DNA of 64,000 bases, taken from assembly GCA_002914845.1 (NCBI GenBank), contig JXTC01000053.1, positions 625,653 through 689,652 on the forward strand, in the 5' to 3' direction. This DNA comes from Trema orientale. Its lineage: Eukaryota > Streptophyta > Magnoliopsida > Rosales > Cannabaceae. The notes below the pieces were generated by a model. It worked only from the letters and a program-made list of their open reading frames with translations, searched no databases and was not told the origin of the DNA. Positions 34,880-46,460 of this stretch are shown here, in pieces (position 1 is the first letter of the stretch; each line of letters begins with the position of its first letter). Both the position numbers and the translations under genes were made by a program.

Positions 34880-35905
34880 CTTACTTTAAGCCAAGAACTC
34901 CTTGCCATCGAGTTAAGAACTTCTTGACTTAAGTCAAATTCAGTTTTCTTAACTAGAGACAAGAAGATTTTGCCATTGTGTGAGCTAAGAAAATTTTTGA
35001 CCTTACCTAAGGTGAAGACTTTTTTGACCTGAGGTCAAGACTCTCTTGACTTTGGTCATGATCTTACTGACCCTTTGTCAAGATTTTCTTGACTTGAGGT
35101 CAAGATCTTCTTGACTACAGGGCAACTCCATGGTCAAGTTCAAAAACTTCATGACCATGGTCAAGGTTCACTTGTCCCGAGATCAAGGAGAACGTGACCC
35201 TGAGTCAAGGTTCACTTAACCTTGGGTGAAGTCTCAATTGACCCTCACTTAATGGTATTGCTTTACTTAATTTTGTATTTTGCTATTTTTCAACGGGGAC
35301 TGTGGTATATTTGTCATCAAGTATGCCGCGTTCTTGATATCTGATAAGCCAATTGCTAGTGTAAATGCCCAGATGATGTAATACTTTTGTCATAAACTTG
35401 CATGTAAGTTGGATTACAGAAACATGAGGACTATGTCAAAACTGATAGAGAAGACCCAATTTAGGAAAGCAAAGATAATGTTTTATTTCGGTTGTGGTTT
35501 ATACAATTTTTTTCTTTTGCTTGTAATTTTTATGATTGTTGAACAATATGTAGTTTTTATTTATATTTATAGGTATCAGCATAACTGCTATTTTGCCAAA
35601 ACTCATCAATTCAGCAGATGTTTCAATGAAATTCATCTCATTTGATAAAGACTTTATTTATTACTCCAGGTCAAGAACAACTTACCCCACAGTCAGAGCT
35701 TTCTTGACCCTAGGTCAAGAACAAATTGACTCCAGGTCAAAAACAACTTAACCCCTGATCAAGGTGTCAAATACCATATGAGTCTAGATTAAGTTGACCC
35801 AAGTTCAAGTAAAATTTCGGCTCAGGTGACGAATAGAGTGACCTGCCCCTAAATAAGTATTACTTGACCCAAGGTCAAGAACTTCTTCACAATAGCTTTA
35901 GTTGT
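34880..35905. repeat. TTGAC/GTCAA palindromic minisatellite, two blocks
   Basis: More than twenty TTGAC or GTCAA cores recur every 10-25 bp in 34880-35250 and 35660-35905. They often pair into palindromes such as TTGACCTGAGGTCAA (35024-35038) and TTGACTTGAGGTCAA (35089-35103). About 400 bp of unrelated AT-rich sequence separates the blocks. Confidence 0.8.
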
Positions 35906-36231
35906 TTGATGAACTTTGGAGAAATACAACCACAAAATTGTATTCAATTTTTAGATAAAAACATTATGACCCCAATCAAGAATATTTTGACATGATGAGC
36001 TATTAGGAACCAAAATATCCATGCTTTCATAATTAGTGTAAACATTATTTTCATCTTTACGTCCATTATACTTTACAAATACAACAATACTTGTCATCTC
36101 TGTGAAATAAGTAAATTCAAAAAATTAATCAGTCAGGATTATGCTAATGATAAGGTATTAGTCAAAATGTTTGAACACAGATCAGGATTAAATTAACCAA
36201 CAAGATCAGTATCAAAATGACCATTAATGTC

Positions 36232-36421
36232 CTTAATATCTTGTAGATCTCGTTATCATGTCATAGGTCAAACTAATCTTGATGTGTGGCAAAGATCCAC
36301 TTGACCTTAGTTAAGATCCTCTTAATTTTATGTAGGTCAATATTATATTGACCTAAAGTTCGATCACATGTCAAGATTAATTTGACCTATGACGTGATAA
36401 CGAGATCTACAAGACATTAAG
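36232..36421. mobile_element. Hairpin MITE with about 55-bp arms
   Basis: The left arm from CTTAATATCTTGTAGATCTC matches the reverse complement of the right arm (CTTAATGTCTTGTAGATCTC), with only a few mismatches over about 55 bp. It contains TTGACC/GGTCAA cores like the array just upstream. No target duplication is clear. Confidence 0.75.
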
Positions 36422-36664
36422 TAGATGACGAATATACAAAAAAAAGAAACATGGAATTTTTACCACAATAATACTCAAATCAGTATTTTAAACCTCTTTC
36501 AAATATTACTTACTCATTATCAACTAAAAAAAACTGTTCTTGAACAAAACTTCACTACCTATCTTCAAAATTTGAAGACCTTCCTAATAAAATCAAAACT
36601 TCTTTCTTTCTAGCAAAGTTTTTTTTTTAAACAAAATAGTAAAATGGCTATTACGAAAGAAAGA

Positions 36665-36667
<3 letters not shown>

Positions 36668-36710
<43 letters not shown>
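36668..36710. repeat. (GA)n microsatellite
   Basis: About 21 GA units within a longer purine-rich tract reaching about 36885. Confidence 0.95.
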
Positions 36711-36713
<3 letters not shown>

Positions 36714-37115
36714 GAAGAACGAGATAGAATCGAAGAAGAAATGAGAGAAAGAGAGAGAAAGAAAGCTCTGACTTTTTGGAGAGAGAACTGAAGAAGAAGA
36801 TTTATGGAGAAAGAGAGAAAAAATGAAAAATAAAAGGAAAGAGATGAAAAAACTTGGAAAATGAAATAGGAGAGAGAAAGGAGCATTTAATGCTCCCACC
36901 TACCAAGTATTTTTGGCCAAGGGCAGAAATAGAATTCGATTTTTTTCTCTCTCTAACAAGTCCTAACTTTTGGTCCTAAAATTGACACTATTTCAATATG
37001 GTCCCAAAAAAGAAAAAAAAGGGTTGAACTAGCCCTATTGGTGTCCTTTTCTCAAACATCAATACTATCCAGACTCGTATCCATAATGGGTTGACCTATA
37101 CGTGACCCACTCAAC

Positions 37116-37740
37116 TGTTGGGAATATGCCCTAGAAAGCAGTTTCTTTGTTTGGTATTTTAAACAATGTTTATTGGATTTAAGTGTTATCTATTTGTTGT
37201 TAATAAATTTCATATTATGTCCCAATTATATACATGTGATGTTTATGTTTTCTATTATGCAAACGTCTAAAAGTTTCCATGATTAATAATGAGTAATAAA
37301 GAATTGATCGTGTGAAGTATTCACATGTGGGAGACTAAATTCTTTATTTCATTATGTCCAAATTAAAAGTTCACATTCTGTAAATAAAGATGGAGTACTT
37401 TATTTTGCCATAGAATGTAGTGTTGTCTATTTCAACGGGATTGATGAAGTCTCCAATCATCGAAGTGTCTGATTTCGGATAGAAACACTAGTGTGCTATA
37501 AGAAAGTTATAAGTGCATTAAACTGGACCAAGTGAAAATAGAATTTAAGGTTAAGTGCCATAACTCAATATTCTATCTTTCACTAATCTAGCACTATTGC
37601 AAGATTACCTTAATCCTAGTAATTGTCGGACTTGCTTTCATGAGCTTTATCTTTTTTGACTTACTAAAGGACTAATTCCGATTATATGGTTCGAACTCCG
37701 GTATCTTGGAAGATAAGATTTGTGAATTGACGAGAACGCC
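37116..37740 (+). repeat. 5' LTR of Copia, left segment
   Basis: Matches the 3' LTR from 52674, apart from about 205 bp present here (about 37173-37376) and absent there. It stops at GAGAACGCC, where the nested element enters. Confidence 0.9.
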
Positions 37741-39005
37741 TATTGCTGATTTTATAATAGATACGCAGGTGCACATGCCGAACAAGTAATATAGTAGTGA
37801 GTTGAGTATCGTCTCCACAGGGATTGATTAATAAAATTGATTATAAAAGCTAAATGTCAAACAAGCTAGTTTAAAGGGTGAGAAATAAAGAATTGCAATA
37901 TAATAGTAAAAATAAAAGGATGCAAAAGAAATGTAAATATTAAGCAGAAAATAGCACGATCTAATCAAGTGATTATGAATCAGTGGTGGGATTAAGCTGG
38001 GAATATTGAATCCTCCTTGGTTGCAAATCTGGGTTTAATTGCTGCAGCAATGCTTATGGCAAAATCACTCCAGTAACCGAAAATTCAATCTGCACATAAT
38101 AATCTTCCGAATTTATTATGTTTAAAGTTCTTCAAACCAGATTTAACATATTCCTATGCTTACCCAGTTCTCAAAACACTATTTATAGCATCAATTTCCA
38201 ATGGGTTTGCATGGTAATAATATATTCCTATACCATTACTAATTCAAAGATCTACTAAGGAGATGATTGAAACATGCATCATTCAAGCTAGATCCAACTN
38301 TAGCAGCTCTAAATACCCCATTAATTACAGAAAGTTCAAGAAAAGAAAAAGAAATTAAATACAAAGAAGATTGAAAGAAGTAAGGAAAAGTCTAGTTGGA
38401 TGATGGTGATTTTTGCTCTCTGCAGCAGCTAGTACTTCTTCTTCTCCATCCTTTCTTCGCTGTACTGTTTCTCTTCTCCTTCTTTCCTTTTCCGTATTTT
38501 TACTCTTAGCTCAGCCGCCAAGCTCTTCTCCCTTCTTACAGTATACTTTTCCTTTTATATTAGAATAAGTGAGGTACCCTAATACATGTGTCAGCCAAAT
38601 AAAGGAGTGAGGATCACTTTGCTTCATTTTTCCTTAGCTGGTTTTTAATATTAGCTGTCAGCACCAGCTGTACGAAATAGATATTAGCTGGAAAAATGAA
38701 TCTGCTACTCAGTATTGCTCCGGCGCACTGCTGCAGCAAAGTTACTTCCAGTGTTTATTTGAAGTTTAGCTTTTCTTCTAAAATGCTGCCAGTTTAATGC
38801 TGCAAAACTCAAGTCCAGAATTCAACAATTCTACTAAAAATTAAGAGAAATAAAATAGATATTGACTAATTTAGATATTAAACATCAGAAACACCAAAAA
38901 CTAAAATAAAGTAAAGAAAGACACCTAAACTAGACAATTTATTCCTTTAAAACAACTATCCTAAGACTCAAAATACCAAATAACTCTATTTTCATAGAGT
39001 TATCA
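37741..39005 (-). repeat. 3' LTR of the Athila-like element
   Basis: 1265 bp, nearly identical to 44138-45401. Its outermost bases read TA instead of TG, a single change. It contains an N at 38300. Confidence 0.92.
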
Positions 39006-40227
39006 CACCCCCAAACTTGAATTGTTACTCGTCCTCGAGTGACAAAACAAAGAAAAACAACACACAAAAGACACAAGGACACAAAAGAGCTCTGGTTTAC
39101 TGACAGAAAGAAAATCATTCTTTATTTTTCTGTTTTTCTCCTTAATCTTCAGCTTATGATCAGAATCACCTCTCCTCAAATACTAGTTCAATTCATCATA
39201 AACTTACTCCCACATGTGATTTTTCCTTTGGGGTGTGTGTGGAAACTATGGTTAGCATTCCATGGATCACTCAAGTCATATCAAAACATGATCATTGGGC
39301 CTAATTTTATGATTCCATAAGCTGATCTTATATATCCTTATCCACTAATGCAAGTCAACCAAACACTTAAGACTTATAAGGCTTCACAAATTTGCACCAC
39401 TGAGCTTAATTGGTGACTTTTTTTTTTTTTTGAATGAACACTCGGATGTCACAATGCCTTTTTACGCGAATGCCAACATTGGTGATGAAGGCACCCGGTT
39501 ACTCAGCAAAGTCACTTTCAGAGTTGCTATAGCTTACTCATATTCCAAGCTATTGTTTGACGCAAAGGTACAGATGGAGCTCATGTTACCCCTGGTTACT
39601 AAGCAGTTTAGAATAGTGGAGTATTTATTATTCATGACACTATTTTCTTTCTTTTTTTTCTTTTTTCTTTTTATTTTTTTATGTATACTCCCCCAAACTT
39701 AAGCTCATTTTACTTCCAATGTATCCTACCTACACTAAGTCCTCCATGTTTGGTCTCCTAAATTTCACCTCAATGGATTCACAAAATCAGTTCTAGAACC
39801 TTAGATCCTCACTATGATTCAAAATTTCCTAAGCTTTCTAAAAATCCTCTAATCCATAGCTCTAGTGCAAAGAAAAATTAGAAATTTCACATATAAAAGC
39901 AAGCTGAAATAAATATCTCCAACATTCAAGTCATGGCAATTCATCTCATAAGCTGAAAACATTGGAGTAACAGAACTTTCATAAAAACACAATGCTGCAG
40001 CATACCAGAGCAACAGAACACAAACTAAATTCATAAACAACCACACAAAATGACTTAATTGACCCACAAAATACTCAAAAGAAACTAAAAACAGATAAAG
40101 AGAAAACATGTAAGCTACCAATCACCCCCAAACTTAACACAAGCAGTGTCCCCACTGCGACACATACTGAAAAACAACTAGAAAGATAAAAAGTAAAAGA
40201 AAAAGGGGTGAAAACTCCCTGTCACCA
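39006..40227 (-). other. 3' non-coding region of the Athila-like element
   Basis: Lies between the end of the fusion frame and the 3' LTR. It includes a GCACCCGGTTACTCAGCAAA-like stretch (about 39492) and the polypurine tract at the LTR edge. No reverse transcriptase or integrase was found on either strand. Confidence 0.7.
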
Positions 40228-43200
40228 TTACTCAGCAGCCCCTTTGGAACCATCTTCATCAGATTCTTCCCTGTCCTCCTCATCCAAGTCTTCGAGAATT
40301 TCCTCCAGAAAGGCAGGGAAGATGGGAATAGATTTGGTGAAATTCTTTTGCAGGGACTTCTTGAATGCATTGTCCCATTCCTTTGCATAAGCCCAGAATT
40401 GCTGCTACTGCTTGTGAGTCTACTGCAGCATCGACATCAAATGGTATTACTGAACCTCCTGTTGACTCATGCGCTGCTCCAAGGACCTCAGCCACTGTAG
40501 AATATCACTTTTCGTGCTGCTCCTGAATGCTGCTGTAGGTATGCTTGATGAGGACCGAGGGGTAGAATTGGCTAGTCCTTCTTGAGCAATTCGAGCCATG
40601 GCTATGGCATCAATTTCACCCATGTTGTGCATCTTTTCTCCATTGACCAGGTAAGGAGCATGGGCATTTCGACACATCCGGGTAATTAGAGATGGGAAAA
40701 ACAGAGCTCCTGACTTTCTCATAGCACATGCACAATTCTCCTTATGAATCATCCGACCCACATTTATTGATTTGCCAGTTAACATGGAGTACAATAGCAG
40801 CACATGATCCTTGGAAACTATTTTTCCATGTGTGGTGGGCAACAAGCGGGATTTTAGAAAATGGTTCCAGACTTTTGCAGGCGGGTTCAGCGAGCTCCGA
40901 AGACATATGTAGGTACCATGGGATGATACATTCCACTCGGCTCCTGCTACAGGAACAGTTTCCAGCACTGTGAGCAACTCAGTTTCTGTGACTTCTTCAA
41001 CAAATTCCGAGTGTTCATCTACCGGATCCCCCAAGCCAAAGATAGTATTGATGGCTTCCGCACTCAAGGGCACCTGAACTCCTCTGAAGTACACAGTGTC
41101 TTCCTCTGAGTCAATCAAATTAGCGTAAAACTCACGGACGAGTGGCACAATTGGGTCCTCCAGATGAGCACAAAACAGCTGCCAGTTGTGTTGAATGATG
41201 ACATCTGCAATAAATGGTAGCTGCCCCATCGAGTCAGTATTATCCAGCACGAACCCTTTCTTAGCACCTGAGGGCCGATTTTGAATGTTTTCTTCAAACA
41301 TGGTCTCGGCCTCATTAGAGTCAAATTTGGCCACCTTAGAAGCCTTGTGAGCTACAATCTTGATCTTTCGAAGTGCTACAAGTAATTGCTGCTCTTGCCC
41401 CGAACTCAAAGCTGAAGAAATAATCACTGGTAACGTGTTAGAGTCACCCAAATATGCATACTTCAAGTGAGAGGGCAATGGTTTCAACTCCAGCACTGGG
41501 GGTTCTTCAATAGATGGTTTAGAAGGCTTGAAACTCCTCTCTAACAATTCTAGAGATTCAAATTATTTTCCCGGTCTCGCGAGTGAATGCTTTGTCTTCA
41601 CCCATGGAACATAGCCATCTTCTTCAGGTTCTTCCTCATAATTGGCCTTTGTGGGCACCAAGAGCATGTTGTTGTCACAAGCTTTCTGAAATTCACTAGC
41701 CACAAGTGCATCTACGACATTGATGGCTGAGCACTCTTCTATCTCATCCGGAAATCGCATGGCCTTGAAAACATTGAAAGTAACCTGCTCATCATCAACT
41801 ATAGTGAGCTCTCCTTTTTGCACATCAATCAATGTCCTTCCAGTAGCAAGAAATGGCCTTCCCAAGATTATAGGTACCTCCTTGTCAGCCTTATAGTCTA
41901 GCACAATAAAGTCTGCGGGGAATATGAACTTGTCCACCCGAACGAAAACATCTTCAATTTTTCCTTCGGGATGAGCAAAAGATCTGTCGGCAAGCTGAAG
42001 AGTAACTGTAGTTGGTCTTGCTTCCCCAATTCCCAACTTTCTGAAAACTGACATGGGCATTAAGTTAATACTTGCTCCTAGATCACATAATGCTTTCCCG
42101 CAATAGGTATCTCCAATGGAGCATGGTATTATAAAACTTCCAGGATCTTGAAGTTTAGGAGGGATTTTACTCTGCAAGATTGAGCTGCACTCTTTGGTAA
42201 GTGCCACTGTTTCAAACTCTCCCAACCTTCTTTTCTTAGAGAGAATGTCCTTCATGAATTTGACACACTTTGGCATCTATTCTAAAGCTTCCACCAATGG
42301 TATGTTGATATGCAGCTGCTTCAAAACCTGCAAAAATTTATTAAACTGCTTGTCTTGCTGCTGCGTGTGAAATCGTTGAAGAAAAGGCGGCGGTGGTCTG
42401 TTATTCTGCTTTTCTGGGCAGTTTTGCTGTAGCGATGCTGTAGCAGAATTCTATTTTTCAGCAGTTTGTTTTACTATTTTTTTCACTCTATCTTCCTTCT
42501 CCTCTTCTCCTTGGATTGAAGAGGGTTCTCTTGGTTGCTTAGGCCTTAGTTCAGGACCTTCCAGCTCTTTCCCACTCCTTAAAGAGATTGCTTTACAATG
42601 TTCTTTACCATCTCGCCTTGGATTTTTTGTATCACTTGGCAATGAACTTTGGGGCCTGCTATTCAGGGCATTAGCTAACTGCCCCATTTGATTCTCCAAG
42701 TTTCTGAGTGAAGCCACTTGGCTCTGAATTATAGCGGATTAGTTCTGAATTATGGCATCATTTTTCGCCATGTATTCCTTCAATAATGCTTCAATTGAGC
42801 TGGAGTGTTCTGAATGTTGCTGTTTCTAGTACTGTTGTTGCTGTGGCAGATGCTGTTGGAAACCAGGTGGGTGGGCAGGCCTGTTCGGAGTTGGATATGG
42901 ACTAGCCCATTGATTGCTCCATGAAAAATTAGGATGCTGCCTCCATCCCTGGTTGTAAGTGTTAGAAAACGGATTGTTGTTCTTGTTGAAGTTCCCAACA
43001 TAACACACCGAAGCAGGGTTAGATAGGCAGCTTTCAAATGAATGTCCTTCTCCACAATAAACACAAGAAACTACAGCAGATTGCTCTGCATTTGCTCCAG
43101 CAGCCATATTCATAGATTTCAGAATGTTGGACAGCGATGAAACTTGAGCTGTCAATGCCGTGATTGCATCTACATCATGAATTCCAGCCACACGCCTTCC

Positions 43201-43986
43201 TACAGCCACTCTTTCGGTCGGCCATTGATAGTTATTGTTTGTCATCCGCTCCAAAATTTTATAGGCATCATTGTAGGATTTTGCAAGAAGAGCACCATTG
43301 GCCGAGGCATCCACCATTGTTCGAGTATGAGCATTTAGACCATTATAAAATGTCTCCACTTGGATCCAATGAGGGATTCTATGGTGTGGGCACTTCCTAA
43401 GCAACTCCTTAAAGCGCTCCCATGATTCATATAACGATTCCCCATCCAACTTCTGAAAAGAAGTAATATCATTTTGGAGCTTAGCATTTTTTGTTGGTGG
43501 GAAATATTTCATCAAAAATTTCTCCGCCAAGTTATTCCAAGTAGCCACTGAATCTGGGGGTATTGAATTCAACCATGCTCTTGCTCTATCTCTCAAAGAG
43601 TATGGGAATAGTTTCAGCCGTAGAGCTTCATCTGCGACTCCTTGCAACTTGAACGAATCACACACTTCAATGAATAAACGAAGGTGAAGATGAGGATCTT
43701 CCGTTGGTAGCCCACTGAATTGCCCTGCAGTTTGGAGCATTTGAAACATTACTAGCTTCAATTCAAACTGAGGTGCTTGAATTTCAGGCCTAACAATGCC
43801 AGGATTCAGCCCATTGAGTATAGGAATAGCATACTCTCGGATTGCTCTGTCCCTGCCATCTGCCATTGCTACAGCATTATCAGCACCAGCAGCTTCAGCC
43901 ATTTCTTCTGCACCAGCTAAACTTTGTTGCTGCTCCCTTCTTCTTGCTCTAAATGTTCTTTCAATTTCAGGATCTAAGGGCACCAA
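40228..43986 (-). pseudogene. Gag-protease frame fused to a plant transposon-type domain
   Basis: One frame of 1253 codons with eight in-frame stops and no frameshift. Gag (43986-42829) has the Retrotrans_gag region (LFPYSLRDRARAWLNS, then KFLMKYFPP) and a CCHC knuckle CVYCGEGHSFESC near 43059. The Gypsy aspartic protease has active-site DLGAS (about 42085) and IILGRPFLATGRTLID (about 41840-41885). The usual linker to RT follows (LKPLPSHLKYAYLG, then LLVALRK) and breaks off at about 41360. From about 41328 to 40648 it reads as the 'putative plant transposon protein' domain (LVREFYANL, RGVQVPLSAEAINTIFGL, NVGRMI, FFPSLITRMC). The end is Gln-rich then strongly acidic. Stops are at 42826, 42739, 42451, 42277, 41563, 40447, 40420 and 40405. 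Alternatively two separate frames were once used, but the shared phase argues for one fusion. Confidence 0.85.
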
Positions 43987-44110
43987 CTCTTGGTCTCACT
44001 GATTATTCATATACAAGTATAAGCTCCTGCACGCACAGCCACTCAAACAAATAAAGAAAAACTAAAGGCAAGAAAAACACAATAGCTTCCACAAATAACT
44101 TTAGTTATCT

Positions 44111-44131
44111 CAATCTCCGGCAACGGCGCCA
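44111..44131 (-). other. Primer binding site, tRNA-Asp type
   Basis: The plus strand reads TCTCCGGCAACGGCGCCA, equal to the 3' end of plant tRNA-Asp except one base. It lies 6 bp inside the 5' LTR. It is not a tRNA gene, because only the 3' end is present. Confidence 0.85.
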
Positions 44132-44137
44132 AAAACT

Positions 44138-45401
44138 TGTTACAGATTTTATAATAGCTACGCAAGTGTACGTGCCGAACAAGTAATATAGTAGTGAGTT
44201 GGGTATCGTCTCCACAGGGATTGATTACTAAAATTGATTATAAAAGCTAAATGTCAAACAAGCTAGTTTAAAGGGTGAGAAATAAAGAATTGCAATAGAA
44301 TAGTAAAAATAAAAGGATGCAAAAGAAATGTAAATATTAAGCAGAAAATAACACGATCTAATCAAGTGATTGTGAATCAGTGGTGGGATTAAGCTGGAAA
44401 TATTGAATCCTCCTTGGTTGCAAATCTGGGTTTAATTGCTACAGCAATGCTTATGGTAAAATCACTCCAGTAACTGAAAAGTCAATCTGCACATAATAAT
44501 CTTCCGAATTTATTATAATTAAAGTTCTTCAAATCATATTTACATATTCCTATGCTTACTCAGTTCTCAAAACACCATTTATAGCATCAATTTTCAATGA
44601 GTTTGCATGGTAATAATATATTCCTATACCATTACTAATTCAAAGATCTACTAAGGAGATGATTGAAACATGCATCATTCAAGCTAGATCCAACTNTAGC
44701 AGCTCTAAATACCCCATTAATTACAGAAAGTTCAAGAAAAGAAAAAGAAATTAAATACAAAGAAGATTGAAAGAAGTAAGGAAAAGTCTAGCTGGATGAT
44801 GGTGATTTTTGCTCTCTGTTGCAGCTAGTACTTCTTCTTCTCCGTCCTTTCTTCGCTGTACTGTTTCCCTTCTCCTTCTTTCCTTTTCTGTATTTTTACT
44901 CTTAGCTCAGCCGCCAAGCTCTTCTCCCTTCTTACAGTGCACTTTTCCTTTTATATTAGGGTAAGTGAGGTACCCTAACACACGTGTTAGCCAAATAAAG
45001 GAGTGAGGACCACTTTGCTTCATTTTTCCTTAGCTGGTATTTAATATTAGCTGTCAGCACCAGCTGTACGACATAGATACCAGCTGAAAAAATGAATCTG
45101 CTACTCAGTATTGCTCCGACGCGCTGCTGCAGTAAAGTTACTTCCAGCGTTTACTTGAAGTTTAGCTTTTCTTCCAAAATGCTGCCAGTTTAATGCTGCA
45201 AAACTTAAGTCCAGAATTCAATAATTCTACTAAAAATTAAGATAAATAAAATAGACATTGACTAATTTAGATATTAAACATCAAAAATACCAAAAACTAA
45301 AATAAAGTAAAGAAAGACACCTAAACTAGACAATTTATTCCTTTAAAACAACTATCTTAAGACTCAAAATACCAAATAACTCTATTTTCATAGAGTTATC
45401 A
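44138..45401 (-). repeat. 5' LTR of the Athila-like element
   Basis: 1264 bp, plus-strand start TGTTACAGATTTTATAATAG and end GAGTTATCA. It contains an N at 44696, the position equivalent to 38300. Confidence 0.92.
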
Positions 45402-46447
45402 ACGCCCTTCGTGATTTGGACACTATGCATATAATGTCACTCTGAGTTTTTTCAAGGACTTGGATAATAAAAAACCAGGCGCTAGGTATTCACTTTGTGA
45501 ATTTGACTGTGTTCATATGGGCAGTTACAAACACCGTAGTCAATTATTATCCGTTAGATGAAAAATGGCAACTCAAAGGTAAATATGTACTAGAGGGGTA
45601 ATACGGTAATTTCACCTCACTAGTACAGCGTTGCATCGGGGTATATCTGCAAGTATAGTATATGCTAAATGGATCAAGTTAATTAAAGTGTTAATTAGTT
45701 TCACAGAAAATATATGACATTTAGTCTAAGAGTGCAATATTGGGCCTATAGTGGAGTGCCCCAATATTAATGGACAAGGCCCAGTCATAATTAAGAGTTA
45801 ATTATGACTATGGGTAGTTGGCCCATTGGAGTTTAGACTATTTAGATCTATAAGGTTCCCTGTCTAGCTCACACATAGCCCAATACTAATTGAATGGTCA
45901 GTTGAGCCTAATAAGCCTATTAGGGTTTACATCTCTCTAATACTTAAGAGAAAAATTCTCTTAAGCCTCGGTAGTAGAATCACACACCACCCATAGCACA
46001 GTAAGTGTGCTTGGCATGAAACAGAGAGAAAAAGAGAGAGTGAGAGTGACGAGCTACCACGGGAGAAATCCCGAGCTCATTCATGGCTGCTGAGGGAGAG
46101 ATACCCATGACTGTAAACGTGCAATCAAAGAGAAGGAAGAGCGTCTTCTGGATCGTCCGCTCATCTCTCATTGGGAATTAAGAAGGTGCCCACACACCGA
46201 ATCATTCAACGGGCTCTAGAGAATAGATGGGAAGGCTCTATGGTTGTGAAGCGCTTCCAGGTTCTATCTAAATCAATATCTATGAATTGATTTATGTTAG
46301 ATCAACGATCCTGTTTATTTTGTTTTGTAAAATTTCAAGAAAATTTTAAAATACATATTCTGCTGCGTTCTTGATTTGTTTACAAAACTGCGGAAATTGT
46401 TTTCGGTAAAATCGTTTTTCGGAAATTTGTTTTCGGAATTTCTAGCA
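45402..46447 (+). repeat. 5' LTR of Copia, right segment
   Basis: Resumes with the duplicated ACGCC (45402-45406) and follows the 3' LTR (53093 onward) to the end TTTCTAGCA. The primer site follows. Confidence 0.9.
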
Positions 46448-46449
46448 AT

Positions 46450-46460
46450 TGGTACCAGAG
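46450..46460 (+). other. Primer binding site, initiator tRNA-Met type
   Basis: TGGTACCAGAG. The canonical plant Copia site is TGGTATCAGAG, so there is one mismatch. Confidence 0.8.

Larger units (their letters stand above)
37741..45401 (-). mobile_element. Athila-like Gypsy element, non-autonomous, with foreign domain
   Basis: Paired LTRs (37741-39005 and 44138-45401), TSD ACGCC (37736-37740 and 45402-45406). On the minus strand the primer site TGGCGCCGTTGCCGGAGA matches the 3' end of tRNA-Asp with one mismatch, as in the Athila lineage. The polypurine tract AAGTTTGGGGGTG abuts the 3' LTR. One long frame (40228-43986) encodes Gag and protease, then a plant transposon-type domain. Reverse transcriptase, RNase H and integrase are absent, so mobilisation in trans is inferred. 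The close similarity of the LTRs suggests a rather recent insertion, younger than the host Copia. Confidence 0.9.

Noticed and set aside
34880-35905. CRISPR-like regularly spaced repeats
   Set aside because: Units are short, degenerate, palindromic and irregularly spaced in plant DNA, with no cas genes.
36593-36899. Ser/Leu-rich minus-strand frames
   Set aside because: Translations of the (GA)n microsatellite and purine tract.
43144-44002. Plus-strand frames over gag
   Set aside because: Shadows of the minus-strand Gag frame.
44111-44131. tRNA-Asp-like sequence
   Set aside because: Only the 3' 18 bases are present beside an LTR, so it is a primer binding site and not a tRNA gene.
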